NCBI GenBank assembly: GCA_036381515.1
Contig: DASVCR010000076.1
Location: 1 to 23,699, forward strand
Source: ZC4RG20 sp036381515
GTDB taxonomy: Bacteria; Pseudomonadota; Gammaproteobacteria; Steroidobacterales; Rariloculaceae
Direction of reading: 5' to 3'
DNA: 23,699 nt
The notes below the pieces were generated by a model. That model saw nothing but the letters and a program-made list of their open reading frames with translations, searched no databases and was not told the origin of the DNA. The position numbers and the translations under genes are program-made. Shown here in pieces: positions 7,564-13,874 of the stretch. Position 1 is the first letter of the stretch; each line of letters opens with the position of its first letter.

Positions 7564-8334
7564 ATGCAAATTCCGGTCCGCATCGTCCTCGTCGAAACCA
7601 CGCATCCTGGGAACGTCGGCGCGAGTGCGCGCGCGATGAAAACGATGGGCCTCGAGGATCTCGCGCTCGTCGCGCCGCGCACGTTTCCGAGCGACGAGGC
7701 GACCGCGCGCGCGTCCGGCGCCGCGGATCTGCTCGAGCGCGCGAGCGTGCACGAAACGCTCGAGGATGCGATCGCGGACTGCGCGTTCGTCGTCGGCACG
7801 AGCGCCCGCTCGCGCGGCGTCGAGTGGCCGTGCGCCGATCCACGCGAAGCGGCCGCGCGGATCTGGGACGTGATCGACGCGGGTGATCGGGCCGCGGTCG
7901 TGTTCGGCCGCGAGCAGTCGGGGCTGACGAACGAGGCGCTCGCGCGCTGCATGCTGCACGTGCAGATCCCGACCGACGCCGCATTCTCGTCGCTGAATCT
8001 CGCGATGGCGGTGCAGGTGCTCTGCTACGAGCTCCGCATGACGGGCCTCCTGCGAGCCGGCCGACCCGACGCCGCGTCGCCGCTCGCCGAGACCGCGTCG
8101 AGCCGTCCGCGACTTGCAACGTCCGAGGAGCTCGAGCATTTCCACGCCCACCTCGAGCGCATCCTGATCGACTCGGGCTTCATCCACGAGTCGCATCCGC
8201 GTCAGCTGAAGCTGAAGCTCAGGCGCATCTTCCAGCGCGCGGGGCTCGACAAGAACGAGATCGACATCCTGCGCGGCGTGCTGACGAGCCTCGATCCGGC
8301 CCGCCGTGCGCCGCGCAGAAGGAGCGGGCAGTGA
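7564..8334 (+). CDS. trmJ: tRNA (cytidine/uridine-2'-O-)-methyltransferase TrmJ
   Basis: The 256-residue SPOUT-class enzyme methylates the 2'-O of nucleotide 32 in several tRNAs using SAM. Characteristic blocks are NVGASARAMKTMGL (17-30), VGTSARSRG (77-85), VVFGREQSGLTNEAL (112-126) and the knot sequence SSLNLAMAVQV (142-152). The C-terminal dimer-specific domain contains GFIHESHP and ILRGVL. I chose ATG 7564 (MQIPVRIVLVET) because family homology begins there. An in-frame GTG at 7522 would add 14 unconserved residues and lies close to the likely transcription start, so it remains possible. The stop overlaps the iscS GTG start by 4 nt, replacing the iscR found here in E. coli. Confidence 0.95.
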   Translation: MQIPVRIVLVETTHPGNVGASARAMKTMGLEDLALVAPRTFPSDEATARASGAADLLERASVHETLEDAIADCAFVVGTSARSRGVEWPCADPREAAARIWDVIDAGDRAAVVFGREQSGLTNEALARCMLHVQIPTDAAFSSLNLAMAVQVLCYELRMTGLLRAGRPDAASPLAETASSRPRLATSEELEHFHAHLERILIDSGFIHESHPRQLKLKLRRIFQRAGLDKNEIDILRGVLTSLDPARRAPRRRSGQ

Positions 8335-9542
8335 CCACGCGCCGCCGGATCTATCTCGATCACGCGGCGACGTCGCCGGTCGATCCGGCCGTCTCGGCCG
8401 AGATGATGCGTCACCTCGGCGCCGACGGCACGTTCGCGAACCCGTCGTCGAGCCACGCGATGGGGCGCGAGGCCGCGCGCGCCGTCGAGCGCGCGCGCAG
8501 GGTCATCGCGGCGCGCATCGGCGCGGACCCCGCGGGCCTCGTCTTCACGTCCGGCGCGACCGAGGCGAACAACCTCGCGATCAAGGGCGTGCTGGCCGCG
8601 GCGAGGCCCGGGCGCCGGCACCTCGTCACGACGCGGATCGAGCACAAGTCCGTGCTGGACGCGGCCGCCGCCGTCGAGCGCTACGGCTGCGACGTGACGT
8701 ACGTGGGCTGCGACGGGTCGGGGCTCGTGTCGCCGGACGAGATCGAGCGCGCGATCCGCCCGGAGACGTCGCTCGTCTCCGTGATGCACGTCAACAACGA
8801 GACGGGCATGGTCCAGCCGATCGCCGCGGTCGCCGAGATCTGCCGGGCGCACCGCGTGCCGCTGCACGTCGACGCGGCCCAGTCCGCCGGCAAGCTCCTG
8901 CTCGACGTGCGCCGCGACGGGGTCGCGCTCTGCTCGCTGACCGCGCACAAGTGCGGCGGGCCGAAGGGCATCGGCGCGCTGTGGATCCGCGACGACGTGA
9001 CCGTCGTGCCGCTGCTCCACGGCGGCGAGCAGCAGCGGGGCTTGAGGCCCGGCACGTTGCCGACGCATCAGATCGCCGGGATGGGCAAGGCATTCGAGCT
9101 CGCCGATCCGGCGGAGGAGGGCCCGCGGCTCGCGGCGCTGCGCGACCGGCTCCGCGAAGCGCTCGAGCGGATCGACGGCGCGCGCGTGAACGGCGATCCG
9201 GCTCGTGCCGCGCCGCACATCCTGAACGTCGCGTTTCCGGGCGTCGACGGCGAGGCGCTCCGCTTCGCGCTGCGCGAGATCGCCGTCTCGGCGGGCTCCG
9301 CGTGCATGTCCGATAATCCGGAGGCGTCGCACGTGCTGTCGGCGATGGGGCTGACGGACGCCGCGGCGACGAGCTCGATCCGGTTCAGCGTCGGCCGCAC
9401 GACGACGGCCGACGAGATCGACGCCGCCGCGACCCGCGTGCGCGACGCGGTCGAGAGGCTGAGGCGCCTCGCGCTCGGCGCGCCCGCGTGGTGCTCGGCC
9501 TGGCGCTCGGCGCGTCTGACAGACGACCCCGTTTTCGGCTAA
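8331..9542 (+). CDS. iscS: Cysteine desulfurase, IscS type
   Basis: The 403-residue PLP enzyme converts cysteine to alanine and holds persulfide sulfur for Fe-S cluster assembly and tRNA thiolation. Visible residues include YLDHAATSP (8-16), SGATEANN (74-81), H105 in EHKSVLD, the DAAQS block (181-185), the PLP lysine K207 in TAHKCGGPKG, and the mobile-loop catalytic cysteine C325 in GSACMSDNPEASHVL. It is a group I enzyme similar in length to E. coli IscS (404). The start is GTG, overlapping the trmJ stop. The last ~25 residues (ALGAPAWCSAWRSARL onward) do not resemble the E. coli IscS tail that contacts IscU. A promoter for the next gene overlaps this tail. Confidence 0.96.
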   Translation: MTTRRRIYLDHAATSPVDPAVSAEMMRHLGADGTFANPSSSHAMGREAARAVERARRVIAARIGADPAGLVFTSGATEANNLAIKGVLAAARPGRRHLVTTRIEHKSVLDAAAAVERYGCDVTYVGCDGSGLVSPDEIERAIRPETSLVSVMHVNNETGMVQPIAAVAEICRAHRVPLHVDAAQSAGKLLLDVRRDGVALCSLTAHKCGGPKGIGALWIRDDVTVVPLLHGGEQQRGLRPGTLPTHQIAGMGKAFELADPAEEGPRLAALRDRLREALERIDGARVNGDPARAAPHILNVAFPGVDGEALRFALREIAVSAGSACMSDNPEASHVLSAMGLTDAAATSSIRFSVGRTTTADEIDAAATRVRDAVERLRRLALGAPAWCSAWRSARLTDDPVFG

Positions 9543-9545
9543 ACT
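9516..9545 (+). promoter_or_regulatory. Putative promoter for the iscU-like gene and iscA
   Basis: CTGACA (9516-9521, five of six matches to TTGACA) is separated by 18 bp from TAAACT (9540-9545, overlapping the iscS stop). The predicted transcription start is only a few bases before ATG 9558, leaving almost no leader. It would uncouple the IscU-like protein and IscA from trmJ-iscS transcription. Confidence 0.5.
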
Positions 9546-9557
9546 GCTGACCCTACT

Positions 9558-9953
9558 ATGGATTACAGCGCCGAGGTCGAGCGGCGATTCGACGCGCCGG
9601 CCGGCGCCGGCAACGTGTCGGGCGAGGGGCCAGGCATCGCGGCCGGCGAGGCCGAGGACAAGGTCCTGAACGTCTGGGTCCGGTTCGAGGTCCAAGCCGA
9701 CGGTGACACGATCCGCGAGGCGCGCTTCCGGGTGTACGGCTGCCCGCACACGATCGCGGCGGCGAGCTGGATCGCGGAGTCGCTGCGCGGGGCGCCGGTG
9801 TCTGCGCTCGAGCGGCTCGATATCGACGGGCTCAAGCGCGCGCTGAACGTCCCTAAAGAGAAGCTCGGGAAGCTCCTCAGGATCGAGGACGCGGTCCGGG
9901 CTTGCGCGGAGCAATTGGGCGCGGCGGGGACCAGGCCGCGCGTCGACGGTTGA
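9558..9953 (+). CDS. Divergent IscU/NifU-N-domain protein lacking most cluster ligands
   Basis: The 131-residue product sits between iscS and iscA, where iscU belongs, and is clearly homologous to IscU: MDYSAEVERRF, ARFRVYGC and IEDAVRA align with the E. coli protein. By E. coli numbering C37 becomes E33, D39 becomes K35, H105 becomes G104 and C106 becomes K105; only C63 survives, as C62. The HscA-recognition motif LPPVK is replaced by VPKEK (98-102). A second cysteine, C116, is not a known ligand position. Family knowledge says the three cysteines and Asp bind the nascent [2Fe-2S] cluster, so this protein should not be a normal scaffold. It may modulate IscS, relay sulfur, or be decaying. 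The frame is intact, with no internal stop, and is followed closely by iscA. Confidence 0.88.
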   Translation: MDYSAEVERRFDAPAGAGNVSGEGPGIAAGEAEDKVLNVWVRFEVQADGDTIREARFRVYGCPHTIAAASWIAESLRGAPVSALERLDIDGLKRALNVPKEKLGKLLRIEDAVRACAEQLGAAGTRPRVDG

Positions 9954-9970
9954 TACCAGGGAATGTCGTC

Positions 9971-10294
9971 ATGGCGATATCACTGACCGAAAACGCCGCA
10001 CGCAGGGTGAAGAGCTATCTCGAGAAGCGCGGCCGGGGCGTCGGGCTTCGGATCGGCGTGAAGCGCACCGGCTGCTCGGGCTGGGCGTACATGATCGACT
10101 ACGCGGACGAGATCGACGCGAACGACGTCGTGTTCGACGACGGCGACGTGAAGGTCATCGTTGACAGCAAGAGCCTCGAGCTGATCGACGGGACCGAGGT
10201 CGATTTCGTCAAGGAAGGCCTGAACGAGGCCTTCAAGTTCCGCAACCCGAACGTCAAGGGCGAGTGCGGTTGCGGCGAAAGCTTCAGCGTCTGA
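9971..10294 (+). CDS. iscA: A-type iron-sulfur carrier IscA
   Basis: The 107-residue protein has the same length as E. coli IscA and reads almost in register with it (MAISLTENAARRVKSYLEKR). It carries clusters or iron to apo-proteins. All three ligand cysteines are present: C35 in KRTGCSGWAY, and C99 and C101 in the C-terminal GECGCGESFSV. The block DGTEVDFVKEGLNEAFKF is nearly identical to IscA, favouring it over ErpA or SufA. ATG 9971 follows the IscU-like stop by 17 nt. A strong intrinsic terminator begins 3 nt after its stop, so hscB, hscA and fdx are not downstream. Confidence 0.97.
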   Translation: MAISLTENAARRVKSYLEKRGRGVGLRIGVKRTGCSGWAYMIDYADEIDANDVVFDDGDVKVIVDSKSLELIDGTEVDFVKEGLNEAFKFRNPNVKGECGCGESFSV

Positions 10295-10297
10295 GCG

Positions 10298-10326
10298 GCG
10301 CCGGGCGTCGGCCCGGCGCTTTTTTT
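10298..10326 (+). terminator. Intrinsic terminator after iscA
   Basis: A perfect 9-bp GC stem (GCGCCGGGC at 10298-10306 with GCCCGGCGC at 10311-10319, loop GTCG) is followed at once by seven T residues (10320-10326). This is a textbook rho-independent terminator ending the trmJ-iscS-iscA transcript before ndk. Confidence 0.95.
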
Positions 10327-10368
10327 CTTCGTTTCCCCTCGGGGATCATTGGCCACAGCAGGTGAACG

Positions 10369-10800
10369 ATGGCGATTGAACGTACGCTTTCCATCATCAA
10401 GCCCGACGGTGTCGAGAAGAACCTGATCGGCGAGATCTACCGGCGTTTCGAGCAGGCGGGCTTGCGAATCGTCGCGGCGAAGATGATGAGGCTGCGGCAG
10501 GATCAGGCCGAGGGCTTCTACGCGGTGCACCGCGAGCGACCGTTCTTCAAGGATCTCGTGAAGTACATGACGTCGGGACCGGTCATGGTACAGGTGCTCG
10601 AGGGCGAGAACGCGATCCAGAAGAACCGCGATCTGATGGGCGCGACGAACCCCGCGAACGCGGCGCCCGGCACGATCCGCAAGGATTTTGCGACGTCGAT
10701 CGAGGAGAACGTCGTGCACGGCTCGGACGGGCCGGAGACCGCGGCCGCCGAGATCCGCTTCTTCTTCGGTGAGGCCGACATTTGTCCGCGAACCCGCTGA
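10369..10800 (+). CDS. ndk: Nucleoside diphosphate kinase
   Basis: The 143-residue cytosolic enzyme equilibrates nucleoside di- and triphosphates by a phosphohistidine intermediate. The N-terminus AIERTLSIIKPDGVEKN is diagnostic. The catalytic H117 lies in ENVVHGSDG, and GATNPANAAPGTIR is intact. AGGTGA upstream of ATG 10369 serves as ribosome binding site. The last residues (CPRTR) overlap the start of rlmN by 19 nt. In E. coli ndk also precedes rlmN. Confidence 0.98.
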   Translation: MAIERTLSIIKPDGVEKNLIGEIYRRFEQAGLRIVAAKMMRLRQDQAEGFYAVHRERPFFKDLVKYMTSGPVMVQVLEGENAIQKNRDLMGATNPANAAPGTIRKDFATSIEENVVHGSDGPETAAAEIRFFFGEADICPRTR

Positions 10801-11900
10801 CGATCGAAGCCGCCGGCGGCGGGCGCAGGACGAACCTGCTGAACCTGCCGCCGGAGCGTCTCGCCGAGCTCTTCGTCTCGCTCGGCGAGAAGCCTTATCG
10901 CGCGCGCCAGATCATGCGCTGGGTGTACCAGCGCGGCGTGACGAACTTCGCCGCGATGACGGATCTCTCGGCGAAGCTGCGCGCGCGGCTCGACGAGCTC
11001 GCCGAGATCGCGACGCCGAAGGTGCTCCGTCACGAACATTCGGCCGACGGGACGCGCAAATGGCTGCTCGACGTCGGCGCGGGCCAGGCCGTCGAGGCCG
11101 TCTTCATCCCGGAGCCGAACCGCGCGACGCTCTGCATCTCGTCGCAGGCCGGCTGCGCGCTCGATTGCGCGTTCTGCGCGACCGGGCGCCAGGGCTTCAA
11201 CCGCAATCTCGAGATTGGCGAGATCCTCGGCCAGGTCGTGCACGCGCGGCGCGAGGTGGCGCCGGTCGAGATCACGAACGTCGTGTTCATGGGAATGGGC
11301 GAGCCGCTCGCGAATTACCGCAACGTCGTGCCCGTCGCGAAGCTCTTGCTCGACGATCGTGCGTTCGGCCTGTCGCGCCGGCGCGTGACGATCAGCACGG
11401 CCGGCCTCGTCCCGCAGATCCTGAGGCTCGCCGAGGACTGCAACACCGCGCTTGCCGTGTCGCTGCACGCGCCGACGGACGAGCTGCGGGATCGGCTCGT
11501 GCCGATCAACCGGATCCACCCGATCGCCGAGCTGCTCGACGCGTGCTGGCGATACGCCGAGGGCCTCGCGAGCCGGCAGATCACGTTCGAGTACGTGATG
11601 CTCGATCGCGTAAACGACGGGCCGGCCGAGGCGCGGCAGCTCGTCCGGCTGCTGAAGAACCGGCCCGCGAAGGTCAACCTGATTCCGTTCAATCCGTTCC
11701 CCGACGCGGGATTCGAGTGCTCGACACCTGAAGCGATCGACCGTTTCTGGCAGACTCTGCGCTCGGCCGGGATCGTCGCGACGATCCGACGGCCACGCGG
11801 CGACGACATTGCGGCGGCCTGCGGTCAGCTCGCCGGCCGCGTCCGGGATCGGCGCCGCGTTCGACTGGGTGAGAAGCTGAGCTCAATTGCGGAGCATTGA
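10782..11900 (+). CDS. rlmN: Dual-specificity 23S rRNA/tRNA adenine-C2 methyltransferase RlmN
   Basis: The 372-residue radical SAM enzyme methylates A2503 of 23S rRNA and A37 of some tRNAs. The CX3CX2C cluster motif is at C125, C129 and C132 (AGCALDCAFCATG), and C118 is also present. The methyl-carrying cysteine C347 is in DIAAACGQLAG. MGMGEPLANYRNV and STAGLVPQI are typical. The start is taken as TTG 10782 because GAGG at 10771-10774 lies seven bases upstream and the frame has no better early start. It overlaps ndk, implying coupled translation. RlmN is itself an Fe-S protein. Confidence 0.96.
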   Translation: MSANPLTIEAAGGGRRTNLLNLPPERLAELFVSLGEKPYRARQIMRWVYQRGVTNFAAMTDLSAKLRARLDELAEIATPKVLRHEHSADGTRKWLLDVGAGQAVEAVFIPEPNRATLCISSQAGCALDCAFCATGRQGFNRNLEIGEILGQVVHARREVAPVEITNVVFMGMGEPLANYRNVVPVAKLLLDDRAFGLSRRRVTISTAGLVPQILRLAEDCNTALAVSLHAPTDELRDRLVPINRIHPIAELLDACWRYAEGLASRQITFEYVMLDRVNDGPAEARQLVRLLKNRPAKVNLIPFNPFPDAGFECSTPEAIDRFWQTLRSAGIVATIRRPRGDDIAAACGQLAGRVRDRRRVRLGEKLSSIAEH

Positions 11901-11905
11901 ATGCG

Positions 11906-12676
11906 ATGACTGTCGGGAGCACCTCTCGCACGATGCTCGTGCTGTCGGTGCTCGGCGCGCTCCTCTCGGGGTGCGCCGGGGTGGGCGGGCGCGCGTCCTC
12001 GGACTCGGCCGCCGCGCAGGCGAACCTGAACCTCGGCGTCGCGTATCTAAGGCAAAACCGGCCGGATCTCGCGGTCGATAACCTCGAGCGGGCCGTGCGC
12101 CTCGACCCGCGCCTCGCCGCCGCGCACAACGCGCTCGCGGTCGCGTACGACGAGCTCGGCCAGAGCGACGAGGCCGAGCGGCACTACGAGCGGGCGATCC
12201 GGCTCGAGCCCGCGAATCCGAACATCGCGAACGCGTATGCCGTCGCACTGTGCCGGCGAAGCCGCTGGGAACAGGCCGAGCCGTATTTCCGCCGGGCGAT
12301 CTCGAACCCGCGCTACGAGACGCCGGCCGAGGCGGCGACGAACGCCGGCCACTGTGCGCGCGGCGTGGGGGATCTCGAGCGGGCCGAGCAGTACTACCGC
12401 GAGGCGCTCGGAATAGACCCGGCAAACGCCAATGCGCTTGCGGCCATGATGGCGCTCTCCTACGAGCGTGAGAACTATCTGCAAGCGAGAGCGTTCCTGC
12501 AGCGCTATCTGGACGTCCAGCCGGCCACGCCGTCCGTTCTGCTCCTGTGCTACAACATCGAGCGCGAGCTCGAGGATCGGGCGGCCGCCGAACGGTGCGC
12601 GCGGCGCCTCCGTACCGAGTTCCCGCAAGCCGAGGAGCTCGCGCAGCTTCAACCGTTCGAACGCGATGCGCAATGA
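11906..12676 (+). CDS. pilW: Type IV pilus assembly lipoprotein PilF/PilW (TPR)
   Basis: The 256-residue product has a lipoprotein signal: R8, a hydrophobic stretch LVLSVLGALL and lipobox LSGC with C23. Successive TPR units follow, recognisable from NLGVAYLRQNRPDLAVDNLERAVRLDP-type helices (about 45-75), AHNALAVAYDELGQ, and further repeats to about residue 230. Family members are outer-membrane pilotins needed for PilQ secretin assembly. I chose ATG 11906 over the TTG at 11897 because GGAG at 11891 is too close to the latter. It lies between rlmN and rodZ, the conserved location, and overlaps rodZ by 11 nt. No other pilus genes are in the window. Confidence 0.9.
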   Translation: MTVGSTSRTMLVLSVLGALLSGCAGVGGRASSDSAAAQANLNLGVAYLRQNRPDLAVDNLERAVRLDPRLAAAHNALAVAYDELGQSDEAERHYERAIRLEPANPNIANAYAVALCRRSRWEQAEPYFRRAISNPRYETPAEAATNAGHCARGVGDLERAEQYYREALGIDPANANALAAMMALSYERENYLQARAFLQRYLDVQPATPSVLLLCYNIERELEDRAAAERCARRLRTEFPQAEELAQLQPFERDAQ

Positions 12677-13868
12677 CGAGCCGTCATCGCCGGACGACGC
12701 CGAGGGTTCGGGCCGGGCACCGAGCATCGGCGAGACGCTGCGCGCGGCCCGCGAGTTTCGCCGCGCGAGTATCGAGCGCGTCTCCGATCTCCTCCGCATA
12801 GAGCCGCGGTTCATCGTCGCGCTCGAGGAGGACCGCTTCGACTCGATCGGCCCGCCGGTCTTCGTCAAGGGCTATCTGAAGCACTACTGCGAGCTGCTCG
12901 GCCTCGATCCGCGGCCGTTGCTCGACGAGCTGCGCGAGCGGCTCCGCGGCGCGGATCCGCCGCTGCAGGCGCGCCTGCCTGCCGAGCGGGAGAAGGCCCC
13001 GTCGAGCGCCGCGACCGTCGCCGCCGCCGCCGCCGTGCTCGCGCTTGCGGCGATCGGCGTGTGGCAATTCGGCGGGTCGTCGCGAGACGACGCGGCCGAG
13101 CCGCCCGTAGCGGCCGCGACGACGGACGCGCGCGAGCCCGCGGCGCGGGGCGCTGCCGCCGGGTCCGGCTCGTCCGCGGCACGCGGCGCTGCCGCCGGAT
13201 CCGGCTCGCCTGCGGCGCGGGGCCTTACCGCCGAGTCCGGCTCGCCCGCGACGCAAGGCCTTGCCGGTGAAGCCGGCTCGCCCGCGGCGCAAGGCCTTGC
13301 CGCCGAAGCCGGCTCGCCCGCGGCAGGCGAGACCCTCGCGAGCGCCGCGCCGGTCACGCCCGCGTCGTCCGAAGCCGCGCCGGGCGCCGGCTCCGACGGG
13401 TCTTCGGACACCGGGGGCGTCGATCCCGCCTCGCCGGGCGCGGCGTCGCCCCAGCCGCTCGTGGGCGATCGGGCCACGCTCCCCGCGCCTGCCGACGCCG
13501 CCGGGACGGCGGCCGCGCCCGCCGTCGCCGATCGGTCCGCGCCGCGCGAGGATTCGGCGGCCTCGTCGACGCCTGCAGGCGGCGCGTCCGCACCGGACCG
13601 CGGCGCGAGCGCCGCCGGTGCGCTCGAGATCGAACTCCGCTTCGTCGAGGACTCGTGGACCGAGATTACGTCGGCCGGCGGCGAGCGCCTGTTCTACGGC
13701 CTCGCCCGCGCCGGGGCCGAGGAGCGGATCCGCGCGGACGGCGAGGTCCGCGTGCTGCTCGGCAACGCGGACGGCGTGATCGTCCGCGTGAACGGCGAGC
13801 CCTTCACGTATCCTGCCGGCAGCCGGAGCGGCGACCTCGCACGCTTCCGGCTCTCGCCGGAGAATTGA
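12666..13868 (+). CDS. rodZ: Cytoskeletal protein RodZ with a repeat-expanded linker
   Basis: The 400-residue protein has the RodZ layout. A cytoplasmic helix-turn-helix of the HTH_25 type lies at about 19-90 (IGETLRAAREFRRASIERVSD and FVKGYLKHYCELLGLD). One membrane helix is at about 114-134, then a long low-complexity periplasmic linker, and a C-terminal DUF4115-like domain at about 318-397 (LEIELRFVEDSWTEI, FYGLARAGAEERI, FTYPAGSRSGD). RodZ links MreB to the elongation machinery to keep rod shape. The linker contains five 12-residue repeats (AARGAAAGSGSS-like; DNA 13137-13316). The start ATG lies inside the pilF end. In E. coli ispG separates rodZ from hisS; here hisS follows after 6 nt. 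Confidence 0.93.
   Translation: MRNDEPSSPDDAEGSGRAPSIGETLRAAREFRRASIERVSDLLRIEPRFIVALEEDRFDSIGPPVFVKGYLKHYCELLGLDPRPLLDELRERLRGADPPLQARLPAEREKAPSSAATVAAAAAVLALAAIGVWQFGGSSRDDAAEPPVAAATTDAREPAARGAAAGSGSSAARGAAAGSGSPAARGLTAESGSPATQGLAGEAGSPAAQGLAAEAGSPAAGETLASAAPVTPASSEAAPGAGSDGSSDTGGVDPASPGAASPQPLVGDRATLPAPADAAGTAAAPAVADRSAPREDSAASSTPAGGASAPDRGASAAGALEIELRFVEDSWTEITSAGGERLFYGLARAGAEERIRADGEVRVLLGNADGVIVRVNGEPFTYPAGSRSGDLARFRLSPEN
13137..13316 (+). repeat. Five tandem 36-bp repeats inside rodZ
   Basis: Five consecutive in-frame 36-bp units encode 12-residue repeats of the form P-A-A-x-G-x-x-A-x-x-G-S. The units diverge mildly, mostly at one or two codons, and the last two are the closest pair. 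Each contains GGCTCG near its end. Because 36 is a multiple of three, copy-number change would lengthen or shorten the periplasmic linker without breaking the frame. Confidence 0.9.
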
Positions 13869-13874
13869 GCCATC

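Noticed and set aside
7489..8196. Longer suhB reading frame extending over trmJ
   Set aside because: It is antisense to trmJ, and family homology starts at MHGMVNIGIRAARRAG (7488).
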